15,125 bases of DNA from assembly GCA_964608055.1 (NCBI GenBank), contig CAZSMJ010000042.1:1-15125 (forward strand), in the 5' to 3' direction. The stretch comes from JALYNX01 sp964608055 (GTDB taxonomy: Bacteria > Actinomycetota > Acidimicrobiia > Spongiisociales > ZC4RG35). Every line of letters begins with the position of its first letter. The first letter of the stretch is position 1. A program made the position numbers and the translations under genes. Below, one piece after another: positions 5,950 to 13,404 of the stretch. Below the pieces are notes generated by a model. It saw nothing but the letters and a program-made list of their open reading frames with translations. It searched no databases and was not told where the DNA came from.

Positions 5950-7221
5950 GGAAATCACCAATGACGACCATTCGGAATATTCGTCACGAATGAGTTGTTC
6001 AACTTTTCTCGACGATATGCCGAGATCCGCCTCGGACTTCTTCGTGTGTTTTGCCTTTAATGCACGCTCTGCGTCCGCGTTTCGCTTGCGCTGCTTGAAG
6101 ATCTCTTGCTCCCACTCTGGGATTTTGATTGTGCGATAGGCCTCGATCGCAGCTCTCACCTTTCGCTCACCGTCATTGCGCGGCTGCATGAAATACCGGT
6201 CGATAGCGAGGGGGAAGCGTATGCCGGCACGAGGGTTATTCACGCGCTCCCAGAACAGGCGCTCAAACATGTCGGCGTCGAGGAAAGCATGCGTCCACGC
6301 TCTGACGCCGGCCTTCTGGCCAATATTGCGAACGATCCGGTCAAGACTTTTTCCGCCAGCGCTAAAGGGCTGGCCGTCCTGATTCAGGAACAGTGGAGAT
6401 TGCACTGTCTTGCTAAATGAAGCGCGCTCTCCGCGATAGTGCACGAGGTACTGGTGCAGATCCCTCATCAGCCCTCGAGTGATAAAAATCATTCGCTCTC
6501 GGTTGCCATTGGTCTTCATGCCGTGACCATCGCTGGGGTCGAGGTGAATCCGGATATTGCGGCTCTTGGTGCCGTGATCCGGGTTTATGACGTACGCCAC
6601 AGGAAACGTGGCCAATTCTTCCTTGCGCAACCCAGAGCCAAGCGCCAGGCGAAGGATCATTTGGTGATGCGGATTGGCCGCGGCAGCAAGCAGGAGTTCC
6701 ACCTGCGCGACAGACAGAAATTGCGGCAGACTATGATGTGCACGGGGCATCACATCACGAGCCCATACCTGCCTACCGCTGTGCACAGGAGCAAGGAGAC
6801 CGCGACCAAGGCCACCGTTTCGAGTTTCGTAGTCGAAGGGCAGACGCGCGATCCACTGCTGCCGAAAAGCAAACTCGTAGAATTCGCAGACGTACAGGAG
6901 TCGATTTCTCACTGTGCTGCGCGCGAGCTTGGTAACCCTAAAGCAGTAGTCCCGATATGCGGCAAGAAGCGTCTTCTTCTCACCGCGATCCGTATCGCCC
7001 CAGGCGAGCTCGTGCGCCTGCAGGAAGCTGAAGTAGTCGTACAACGCTCGGGCTGTTTGCGCCCAGGACTTACTTGAACCAATCGAACCGCGGAGCAGGT
7101 AGCTGCGAAAGAAGCGGTTCACAGGAATGCAGCTATTCATGCTGTCCCATAACAGAATCGGAAAGCCCGGATACGGGAGCCCTCCGATCACGAGATCTTC
7201 CGTTGCACTGACTAAGCGCAT
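5815..7221 (-). CDS. Tyrosine recombinase (phage-integrase family), rearranged; C-terminal catalytic half missing
   Basis: The 468-aa frame starts at the ATG at 7221. Residues ~35-165 form the N-terminal core-binding domain (SWAQTARALYDYFSFLQAHE, TVRNRLLYVCEFYEFAFRQQ). Residues ~170-300 start the catalytic domain: FLSVAQVELLLAA, box I LALGSGLRKEEL with the Arg at ~199, and the beta-hairpin Lys region GMKTNGNRERMIFITRGL. After QKAGVRA (~307) the expected HxLRH, later His/Trp and Tyr motifs are absent in all three frames; instead comes WTHAFLDADMFERLFWERVN and a helical charged tail (EWEQEIFKQRKRNADAERAL). It is probably a fusion made by deletion and catalytically dead. The tail beyond ~residue 410 reads through into DNA opposite the small membrane gene, so the true end is uncertain. 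It lies next to the right element end, as expected for an integrase. Confidence 0.8.
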   Translation of the reverse strand: MRLVSATEDLVIGGLPYPGFPILLWDSMNSCIPVNRFFRSYLLRGSIGSSKSWAQTARALYDYFSFLQAHELAWGDTDRGEKKTLLAAYRDYCFRVTKLARSTVRNRLLYVCEFYEFAFRQQWIARLPFDYETRNGGLGRGLLAPVHSGRQVWARDVMPRAHHSLPQFLSVAQVELLLAAAANPHHQMILRLALGSGLRKEELATFPVAYVINPDHGTKSRNIRIHLDPSDGHGMKTNGNRERMIFITRGLMRDLHQYLVHYRGERASFSKTVQSPLFLNQDGQPFSAGGKSLDRIVRNIGQKAGVRAWTHAFLDADMFERLFWERVNNPRAGIRFPLAIDRYFMQPRNDGERKVRAAIEAYRTIKIPEWEQEIFKQRKRNADAERALKAKHTKKSEADLGISSRKVEQLIRDEYSEWSSLVISSRRRTEMQKSASDQSQPRREVKNAHQPVHHGHSGNGRVLRHSGA

Positions 7222-7349
7222 CAGCGATTACTACCCCCTTGTAAACTGCGCTCCAGCAGAAGTGCCTTCTCACAGTTAGTACAAGCTGTATGTCATGCCA
7301 TAAGCAGCATTGCAACCAGTGCTTCCTAACACTCAGAGGGTTCCTAAAT
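7222..7349. other. Right end of the mobile element, non-coding
   Basis: 128 bases between the recombinase start and the SRAP junction. They hold GTTAG (7275-7279) and CTAAC (7326-7330), echoing the left-end dyad, and presumably the recombinase promoter, which I cannot place by eye. An ATG at 7290 opens a frame (MSCHKQHCNQCFLTLRGFLN) that runs in frame into the SRAP 3' half. Confidence 0.5.
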
Positions 7350-7354
7350 AACGC
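7350..7354. repeat. Right 5-bp direct repeat AACGC flanking the mobile element
   Basis: Second copy of the junction pentamer (see 184-188). It encodes the Asn and first two bases of the Ala codon of the SRAP NAR motif, followed directly by GCGCCGCGAT (Arg-Arg-Asp). Confidence 0.8.
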
Positions 7355-7781
7355 GCGCCGCGATAGCCTCGAGAAGTTCTGGCGCGAGCAATTCGGCCAT
7401 CACCACGCGTTGGCAGTCGTCGACTCGTTTTACGAGAACGTGAAGCTGCACGCGGTCGAGCGCCGTGAACCGGCGCCGGGCGAGGAAGCAAAGAACGTGG
7501 TGTTGCACTTCAAGCCGCAGCCGGCGCAAACAATGCTCGTTGCCTGCATCTGGTCGCACTGGACCGATCCGAAAGAGCCTGACGTGTGCGGCTTCGCCGC
7601 GATCACGGACGAACCACCGCCGGAGATTGCTGCAGTCGGCCACGATCGTTGCCCGATCAACATCAAGCGCGAGAACGTCGACGCCTGGCTCACGCCGGAA
7701 GGGCGTAGTGCCCAGGAATTACACGCGATTCTCAGCGACCGCGAGCTGCCGTATTACCAGCACGAAGTCCTGGCGGCGTAA
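7350..7781 (+). pseudogene. SRAP-family (YedK/HMCES-like) protein, 3' part
   Basis: From the junction the frame reads NARRDSLEKFWREQFGHHHA, LAVVDSFYENVKLH ... FAAITDEPPPEIAAVGHDRC PINIKRENVDAWL. The NAR Asn, the Glu of DSFYEN (28 residues on) and the His of GHDRCP correspond to the Asn, Glu and His active-site residues of YedK/HMCES, with similar spacing; the essential N-terminal Cys is on the other side of the insertion. The frame can be entered from an ATG in the element (7290), giving a 163-aa product with the new N-terminus MSCHKQHCNQC, which would lack the DNA-binding first ~70 residues. The TAA stop overlaps the next ATG (TAATG). Before the insertion the gene was probably co-transcribed with that neighbour. 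Confidence 0.85.
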
Positions 7782-8140
7782 TGAGCACTCCCACGAACAC
7801 CTCCACGAATACTTTAAGGGCGACTCTGTTGCTCGTGGTGGATGGCGCAACGGAGCAGCATAGAGCGCGTGGCATTGCGGTGGCCAAAGCAGTGCTTGAG
7901 GCTGCGGGCGTGACGCCCTACGACGCGGCTGCGGCCCACTTTGTCCGGGAGGGCTGGGACGTACGAGGTTTTTTGCCGGTGGAAACTCCCGACGAGGCTC
8001 TGCTGAGACTGGCGTCTGTGTGGGACGAGGCCGAACATGCAGCAGTGCAGGCATGTTGCGCTGGATGGAACGCAATCCCTTCTTTCGCGAGGCTTGAATT
8101 GCGGATTGAGCCGGCGCTGCGTATTGAAGGCTCCGATTGA
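7781..8140 (+). CDS. Hypothetical protein, 119 aa, coupled to the SRAP gene
   Basis: ATG overlaps the SRAP stop (TAATG), implying translational coupling. After a Thr/Ser-rich start (MSTPTNTSTNTLRATLLLVV) it has a compact helical body: DGATEQHRARGIAVAKAVLE, AAGVTPYDAAAAHFVREGWD, LPVETPDEALLRLASVWDEAEHA-type helices and a final strand-like LELRIEPALRIEG. No signal peptide, membrane helix or motif I can name. The overlap with SRAP suggests a job in the same damage-response or mobile-DNA setting, but that is inference. Since SRAP is broken upstream, its expression may now depend on a promoter in the element. Confidence 0.65.
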   Translation: MSTPTNTSTNTLRATLLLVVDGATEQHRARGIAVAKAVLEAAGVTPYDAAAAHFVREGWDVRGFLPVETPDEALLRLASVWDEAEHAAVQACCAGWNAIPSFARLELRIEPALRIEGSD

Positions 8141-8265
8141 ATTCATTCGGTCCGATCCACGGTTAACCTCACTACAACGAGTGAGCCTCGAAAATCCTGC
8201 ATCGGCCGGAAATAAACTTCCGCTGCCTTTGCCGCGTCGCTGCGTCCGCGTAATGTGGCAGGCTC
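8141..8265 (+). promoter_or_regulatory. Leader/promoter region of the sigma-factor operon
   Basis: 125 non-coding bases. Notable items are the palindrome GGTTAACC (8161-8168) and the dyad CGGAA-ATAAAC-TTCCG (8207-8222), whose GGAAAT resembles a FecI-type -35 element. I cannot find a matching -10 at usual spacing, so an autoregulated ECF promoter is only a possibility. The sequence just before the sigma ATG (GGCAGGCTC) is a weak ribosome site. Confidence 0.35.
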
Positions 8266-8835
8266 ATGAAACCCGACCTCGATCACTGGTTTGCGACCGA
8301 GATCCTCCCCCATGAGGCTGCCCTCACGCGCTACCTGCGGCGCGTCTGGTTCAACCACGCTGAGGTCCCCGATTTTCGGCAGGACGTCTATGTCCGGGTG
8401 TACGAAAGCGCGGCCAAAGTGCGACCTGCTGCTCCCAAGGCGTTTCTTTTCACAACCGCGCGCAATCTCGTCGTGGACCGGGTCAGGCGCGAGCGCATCG
8501 TCTCCATCGATTACACGCAGGATTTGGATTCGCTGAACGTCTTGGTAGACGAGCTGGGCCCCGAGCAGCGCTTGAGTGCGCGGCAGGAACTAAGGCGCCT
8601 TGCCGCCGCACTCGATCAGCTGCCGGATGATTGCCGGGACGTCATTTGGCTGCGTCGGGTCGAAGGTCTCTCACAGCGGGAGGCAGCCGAACGACTTGGC
8701 ATGCCGGAAGGCACGCTGGAGAGCCATTTATGCCGCGGCCTGCAAGCCTTGATGAAGGCGGTGTTTGGACGTGGGCCGACGACTGGGCCGCAGGGCGTCG
8801 GCAGAGGTTCCGGCCGGGAGAGCGAGCGTGGATAG
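8266..8835 (+). CDS. ECF sigma-70 factor, FecI-like
   Basis: 189 aa. Region 2 shows FRQDVYVRVYESAAKVRPAA followed by KAFLFTTARNLVVDRVRRER, the typical FecI-type 'LF.IARNL..D..RR' motif. Region 4 (residues ~105-165) has LAAALDQLPDDCRDVIWLRR, EGLSQREAAERLGMPEGTLE and SHLCRGLQAL, the -35-binding helix-turn-helix. It directs RNA polymerase to surface-signalling target promoters when released by its FecR partner. The gene overlaps the next by 8 bases (FecR start GTG at 8828), and the receptor with an STN domain follows, so the trio forms a complete signal chain. The Gly/Arg-rich C-terminal end (TTGPQGVGRGSGRESERG) is unlike the family and probably an unstructured extension. Confidence 0.92.
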   Translation: MKPDLDHWFATEILPHEAALTRYLRRVWFNHAEVPDFRQDVYVRVYESAAKVRPAAPKAFLFTTARNLVVDRVRRERIVSIDYTQDLDSLNVLVDELGPEQRLSARQELRRLAAALDQLPDDCRDVIWLRRVEGLSQREAAERLGMPEGTLESHLCRGLQALMKAVFGRGPTTGPQGVGRGSGRESERG

Positions 8836-10000
8836 CGAAGCGATTGAAGAAGCCGCAGCTCGCTGGTTTGCGAAGCGTCAGAGCGGCACGTGGTCGGGGG
8901 GCGACCAGGCGGAATTCGACGCCTGGCTGGAAGCCGCGACGGCGCACCGCATTCAATACCTTCGCGTTGCTACCGCTTGGGAACATTCCGCGCGCCTGAA
9001 AGCACTTGGCGCCGGCGTGCCCGCCGGCGTGATTCCCGATCGAGGCTCCTGGGGCGACACTCGCTTTTTGATAGGAGCGCCATGGCAGGCATCTCCTGTA
9101 GACGACTTCGCGCGCCTGCATGGCGAGGAGTCGACCGATCGTCCATTCCCATCCGAATCGACAGCCAGCCAGCCTGTGACGCAGCCGAGACTCGACCGAA
9201 CAGGTATGCGCAGCACCAAACGAGCCAGCTTTCTCGCGCTTGCCGCGAGTGTGCTCCTCTTGCTCGTCGGTGGTACCTACCTCTGGACCTCGGGTTTGCT
9301 GACCGGCGATCGTTACGCAACGCCCGTCGGCGGCATCGACACTGTTGCCCTCAGCGACGGGTCTCACGTCATCCTCAACACCGACAGCCGCATCCGCGTT
9401 GAGTTGCGCGAGCGAGAGCGGCGCATAGCCCTCGACAGGGGCGAGGCGTTCTTCGAAGTTGCGCAAGATCCCAGGCGTCCATTCATAGTCGAGGCTGGGG
9501 ACAAGCGTGTCATTGCCGTCGGTACGAAATTCGCAGTGCGCCGCGATGCAGATGACATCCAGGTCGTGGTCACAGAGGGGCAGGTGCGCGTCGAAACGAG
9601 CGCGAGTGGCGGCTCGGGCGCAGGAGATCCACTCACGATTGTTGAGGCAGGGGCCGGGCGTGAGATGGCACACGAGGTCCTCCTGACTGCAGGAAGCATC
9701 GCGCGAACTGCGAAGGACGCAGTGCTCGTCAGCCCGGGTGCAGCGCCGGAGGCCGAGAAGTTACTGAGCTGGCGCAAGGGATACGTCACCTTCGACAACA
9801 CGGCCCTCGCCGATGCCGTGGCCGAGTTCAATCGCTACAGCACACGCAAGATCTTCATTGCAGATCCTGCGATCGCTGCCATCCGGGTCGGCGGCAATTT
9901 CCGGTCGAACAACGCCGCAGCCTTTCTCTGGCTCCTGCAAGCCGGCTTCCCGATCAAGGTTGAACAAGACGGCGACAGGATCGTACTCAAAGCCAAGTAG
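8828..10000 (+). CDS. FecR-family anti-sigma/sigma-regulator membrane protein
   Basis: 390 aa from the GTG at 8828 (VDSEAIEEAAARWFAKRQSG), which is preceded by a GAGAGCGAGC purine-rich stretch; an ATG at 8765 would add 21 residues inside the sigma gene and is not preferred. The N-terminal cytoplasmic domain (EEAAARWFAKRQ...FDAWLEAATAHR, DUF4880-like) binds the sigma factor. One membrane helix follows at ~133-153 (ASFLALAASVLLLLVGGTYL), then the periplasmic FecR domain (VALSDGSHVILNTDSRIRVE; RRIALDRGEAFFEVAQDPRR; VGTKFAVR...VVVTEGQVRV) and a C-terminal STN-like module (SWRKGYVTFDNTALADAVAE). It transmits the receptor signal across the inner membrane to the sigma factor. Confidence 0.92.
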   Translation: MDSEAIEEAAARWFAKRQSGTWSGGDQAEFDAWLEAATAHRIQYLRVATAWEHSARLKALGAGVPAGVIPDRGSWGDTRFLIGAPWQASPVDDFARLHGEESTDRPFPSESTASQPVTQPRLDRTGMRSTKRASFLALAASVLLLLVGGTYLWTSGLLTGDRYATPVGGIDTVALSDGSHVILNTDSRIRVELRERERRIALDRGEAFFEVAQDPRRPFIVEAGDKRVIAVGTKFAVRRDADDIQVVVTEGQVRVETSASGGSGAGDPLTIVEAGAGREMAHEVLLTAGSIARTAKDAVLVSPGAAPEAEKLLSWRKGYVTFDNTALADAVAEFNRYSTRKIFIADPAIAAIRVGGNFRSNNAAAFLWLLQAGFPIKVEQDGDRIVLKAK

Positions 10001-10160
10001 CGTCCTGGCCTGCAGCCGCCGCTTGCGGAGGCAGCCGCGCAATAAAGCTGATTCCGTCGCCTTGGCCGCAGGATTTGGCCAGGTCCCTCGTCTCATTGAT
10101 TCACTGCACGCCGCCGCGCCGGTGGGCGGATCCACACGCGATAAAAGGGAGAAACTCGCG
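10001..10160 (+). promoter_or_regulatory. Intergenic region upstream of the TonB-dependent receptor
   Basis: 160 bases between FecR and the receptor. It is the natural place for a promoter recognised by the upstream ECF sigma, but I see no GGAAAT-type -35 box. AAAAGGGAGAAACTCGCG precedes the ATG at 10161 and serves as the ribosome site. Confidence 0.3.
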
Positions 10161-13100
10161 ATGCTGAACAGTGTGACCTTCCGTTCCATGCTGGTTGCGA
10201 TTGCATGCGCCCTGGCTGGACCGGCGCATGGCATGGCGGACACCCCGAGGAAGGTCGACGTTCCCGCCGGTGAACTCATCACGGCGCTGCAGAAGCTGGT
10301 CGAGCAGTCCGGCGTTGAGTTCGTCTACTCGGCCGAACAGCTCAGGGGCATAAGAACGCCGGGCGTCCACGGCGAGTACACGGCTGAGGAGGCCGTCACC
10401 AGGCTTCTCGAAGGGACCCAGCTGAAGCTCACGGTCCACGACAGCGGCGCACTGCTGATATCCGGCCTCGATGCTCCCGGCACAGCAGACTTTCCTCCAA
10501 AGCGTGAAGCGACAACCGCTGTCTCTCGCCAGGACTCCGAAATGCTGCGAGTTGAAGAAGTCGTGGTGACGGGCACGCGCATCGCATCTCCAAACCTTCA
10601 GTCCATCAGCCCGGTAACGACCCTCGCCAGGGAGGACCTGGCCCGCACGGGCAAGGCACGCATCGAAGACATCATCAACCAGCTCCCGCAGGCATTCGCG
10701 GGGCAAGGCTCGAACATTACCAACGGAGCGACCGGCACCGCTACGGTCAACCTGCGTGGTCTCGGTGAGAGCCGCACGCTGGTGCTCATCAATGGCCGGC
10801 GCATGATGCCAGGCGATCCCAACGGCGGCAGCGCAGCCGACCTCAATCAGATTCCGCTGGCCCTCGTGAAGCGCGTTGACGTGCTGACGGGCGGCGCTGC
10901 CGCCGTGTACGGTGCTGACGCTGTCGCCGGCGTCGTCAACTTCATCATGGACACCGAATTCGAAGGTCTCAGGATCGAGGGCAACTACAGCTTCTACGAT
11001 CATGGCAACGACCTCGATAGTGCAGCGGCCCGGGCCGTAGCTGCCCGCGGGTTCCAGTTGCCGGAAAGTCGCGTCCGCAACGGCTATGCCAAGGACTTCA
11101 CGTTCGCGCTAGGCGTGGGCAGCCCCGGGGACCGGGGCCACGCGACTCTCTATGCAACGTACCGCGAGGTCGACGCGGTGACACAGGCCGAGTATGACTT
11201 CAGTGCATGCACACTCAACTCAGGCAACGCTTTCAGTTGCGGGGGATCTTCTGTTGCCAACCCCGGCCGCTATATGGCGGTCGATCCCAACACGGGTTTC
11301 ATCGCCACCGACAGTACGATCGGGGCAGGCAATGTCCTGCGACCCTTCAGGCGCACGGATCAGTACAACTTCGCTCCACTCAACCACTTCCAGCGGCCGG
11401 ATGAGCGCTACACCGCCGGCGCATTCATGGAGCTCGACGTCAACGAGACGATGCAAGCCTACGGCGAGTTGATGTTCATGGACGACCGCTCGGTCGCCCA
11501 GCTCGCACCCAGCGGCGCGTTCGGGACCGAATATCGCATCAACTGCGACAACCCTTTGCTATCACCGTCGATGATGCAGGCGTGGTGCACGGACTTCGGC
11601 CTCGCTGCGGCCGACTTCGCGACGCTGTTTATCAGCCGGCGCAACACGGAAGGCGGTGCACGCGAGCACGATCTCGGCCATGAGTCCGTTCGGCTGGTTG
11701 CCGGCGTGCGCGGCCAGATTACTCCGATGTGGCAAGCCGACGCTTATTTTGAACATGCAACGACGCAGGGGAACAGCACGACTTCGAGGGACTTCTCGAG
11801 ATCTCGCACGCAGCGCGCCCTGCAAGTGCGCAATGTCGCGGGAGTCCCCACTTGCATCTCGGCCATCGATGGAACCGATCCCAACTGCATGCCCTGGAAC
11901 ATTTTCCAGATCGGTGGGGTCGACGTGGATGCGCTCACGTATTTGCAGCTGCCCGGATCCATCCGCGCGCAAGCCGTGCACCAGGTCGCTCACGCCGACT
12001 TTACTGGCGACCTGACCGATTTCGCGAAACTGCCGACGGCGTCATCCGGGTTGGCTCTCAACATGGGCGCTGAGTATCGGGACGAGAGTACGGAATACGT
12101 CCCCGACGGCGTCTTGCAGGCGGGCGACCTCACTGGCCAGGCGCAAGCATTTCTCCCCACGATAGGCGGATTCAATGTCAGGGAGGTGTTTACAGAGGCG
12201 CGGCTGCCGCTTGTCGAGGGGAAGATCGGTATTCAAGCGTTGTCGATCGAGGGCGGTTTTCGCCACTCCGAGTACAGCACCGGCTTCGAGAGCGATACGT
12301 ACAAAGCCGGGCTCGATTGGGTGCCGATCAAACCGCTGCGCCTGCGTGGCAGCTATCAGCATGCAGCGCGCGCGCCCAATGTCGGCGAGATCTTCGGTGC
12401 GCAAATCGTGAGAGGTGACGGCACAGTCGATCCATGCGAAGGAATCCTGGGCAATGGCAGCGACGCGGACGACCCGAGCGCCACTCTGGCGCAATGCCTG
12501 CGCACGGGCATGACGGCCGCGCAATACGGCACCGTGCCGCAGAACCCGATGAGCCAGTACAACGGATTGATCGGCGGCAATCCGGACGTGCGCTCGGAAC
12601 AGGCGGACACACTGGCATTCGGACTGGTGTTCCGGCCGGACTTTGCCAACCTGGTCGTGGTCATGGACTACTTTCATATCAAAGTCGATGACGTCATCAG
12701 CAGCGGCAGCGAAACCGGCAGCAACGCAAACCTGTACCTCAACTCATGCCTCGCCACGGGTGAAGCGTTCTTTTGCAACCTGATCCATCGCGATCAGTTC
12801 GGTTCACTGTGGATCCAGCCCACCGGGTATATCGTCGACACGAACCTCAACCTCGGCAGCCTCACCACCAGCGGTATCGATTTCCAGGCGAACTACTCGG
12901 TCGACATCGGCCGGCACCGGTTGGGAATCGACCTGGCCGGCACGCTGCTGCAGGACTTGTCAACCGCGCCGCTGCCGGGTGGCGATTCCTTCGACTGCGC
13001 GGGCTTCTTCGGCACGACCTGCGGCACGCCGAAACCGAAGCGGCGCCAGGTACTGCGAGCCGACTGGAAAACGCCCTGGGCGGAACTGGATGTCTCGGCG

Positions 13101-13400
13101 TCGTGGCGCTATTTCAGCTCCACGGATCTGGACAGCAGCAGCACCGACTCGCAGCTGGCCGGCGAGGTGCCGATCACGGACGCTCATTTGAAAAGCGTGA
13201 GCTATTTCGACCTGACCGCGGCCATTGCGCTTGGCGACAGTTATCACGTGCGAATCGGCGCCAGCAACGTTCTGGACGAGGCGCCGCCCCTGGTTGGATT
13301 CGGCAACTGCCCGGTGGCCTATTGCAACGGCAACGCGTTTGCGCAGGTCTACGATACGCTGGGGCGGCAGTACTTCATGACCCTGACCGCGGACTTCTGA
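10161..13400 (+). CDS. TonB-dependent outer-membrane receptor with N-terminal STN signalling domain
   Basis: 1079 aa from the ATG at 10161, which gives a proper signal peptide (MLNSVTFRSMLVAIACALAG, PAHGMA); the same frame is open upstream to 9813 but that part overlaps FecR and is not translated sensibly. STN domain ~32-101 (VDVPAGELITALQKLVEQSG, FVYSAEQLRGI, ALLISG) contacts FecR. Plug ~130-265: VEEVVVTGTRIASPNLQ, IEDIINQLPQ, TVNLRGLGESRTLVLINGRR, VDVLTGGAAAVYGADAVAGV. The 22-strand barrel follows and ends ...DTLGRQYFMTLTADF with the C-terminal aromatic. Extracellular loops contain several Cys pairs (e.g. ACTLNSGNAFSCG, NCDNP...AWCTDFG). It imports a substrate with TonB/ExbBD energy. The ligand is unknown; the next gene hints at an organic compound rather than iron. 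Confidence 0.94.
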   Translation: MLNSVTFRSMLVAIACALAGPAHGMADTPRKVDVPAGELITALQKLVEQSGVEFVYSAEQLRGIRTPGVHGEYTAEEAVTRLLEGTQLKLTVHDSGALLISGLDAPGTADFPPKREATTAVSRQDSEMLRVEEVVVTGTRIASPNLQSISPVTTLAREDLARTGKARIEDIINQLPQAFAGQGSNITNGATGTATVNLRGLGESRTLVLINGRRMMPGDPNGGSAADLNQIPLALVKRVDVLTGGAAAVYGADAVAGVVNFIMDTEFEGLRIEGNYSFYDHGNDLDSAAARAVAARGFQLPESRVRNGYAKDFTFALGVGSPGDRGHATLYATYREVDAVTQAEYDFSACTLNSGNAFSCGGSSVANPGRYMAVDPNTGFIATDSTIGAGNVLRPFRRTDQYNFAPLNHFQRPDERYTAGAFMELDVNETMQAYGELMFMDDRSVAQLAPSGAFGTEYRINCDNPLLSPSMMQAWCTDFGLAAADFATLFISRRNTEGGAREHDLGHESVRLVAGVRGQITPMWQADAYFEHATTQGNSTTSRDFSRSRTQRALQVRNVAGVPTCISAIDGTDPNCMPWNIFQIGGVDVDALTYLQLPGSIRAQAVHQVAHADFTGDLTDFAKLPTASSGLALNMGAEYRDESTEYVPDGVLQAGDLTGQAQAFLPTIGGFNVREVFTEARLPLVEGKIGIQALSIEGGFRHSEYSTGFESDTYKAGLDWVPIKPLRLRGSYQHAARAPNVGEIFGAQIVRGDGTVDPCEGILGNGSDADDPSATLAQCLRTGMTAAQYGTVPQNPMSQYNGLIGGNPDVRSEQADTLAFGLVFRPDFANLVVVMDYFHIKVDDVISSGSETGSNANLYLNSCLATGEAFFCNLIHRDQFGSLWIQPTGYIVDTNLNLGSLTTSGIDFQANYSVDIGRHRLGIDLAGTLLQDLSTAPLPGGDSFDCAGFFGTTCGTPKPKRRQVLRADWKTPWAELDVSASWRYFSSTDLDSSSTDSQLAGEVPITDAHLKSVSYFDLTAAIALGDSYHVRIGASNVLDEAPPLVGFGNCPVAYCNGNAFAQVYDTLGRQYFMTLTADF

Positions 13401-13404
13401 TCTC

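Larger units (their letters stand above)
189..7349. mobile_element. Integrase-bearing mobile element (~7.16 kb) inserted in the SRAP gene
   Basis: Both boundaries are defined by the split SRAP gene and the AACGC repeat. A tyrosine-recombinase gene sits at the right end, reading inward on the minus strand from 7221. Cargo is a GlxA-type regulator (minus strand) and a plus-strand series of exported, redox and detoxification genes, plus fragments of DUF899 and gdhA. The ends share short CTAAC/GTTAG motifs: a dyad at 202-212 on the left, and GTTAG at 7275-7279 and CTAAC at 7326-7330 on the right. The outermost bases are loosely inverted (TTTCGG on the left, TTTAGG read inward on the right, one base in). 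No DDE transposase, conjugation or replication gene is visible. The recombinase lacks half its catalytic domain, so the element is probably immobile now or depended on other recombinases. Confidence 0.85.

Noticed and set aside
5969..5992. Possible terminator CATTCG...CGAATG between the converging small gene and recombinase
   Set aside because: Stem is only 6 bp with a 12-base loop and no T-run; too weak to call.
6230..6330. Frameshift hiding the HxxR box of the recombinase
   Set aside because: Read all three minus-strand frames after QKAGVRA; none gives a His-x-x-Arg box, so a deletion or fusion is a better explanation than a single-base error.
6439..7077. 212-codon plus-strand frame opposite the recombinase
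   Set aside because: The minus strand carries well-recognised recombinase motifs; the plus frame has none.
8642..9673. Long open frame (343 codons) on the minus strand
   Set aside because: Lies antisense to the FecR and sigma genes, which have clear domains; the translation is Arg/Pro/Cys-rich without motifs, typical of shadows in GC-rich DNA.
9813..10160. N-terminal extension of the receptor frame
   Set aside because: Overlaps the FecR 3' end and precedes a good ribosome site and signal peptide at 10161; translation is not family-like.
10101..11003. 300-codon minus-strand frame
   Set aside because: Antisense to the STN and plug region of the receptor; no coherent protein pattern.
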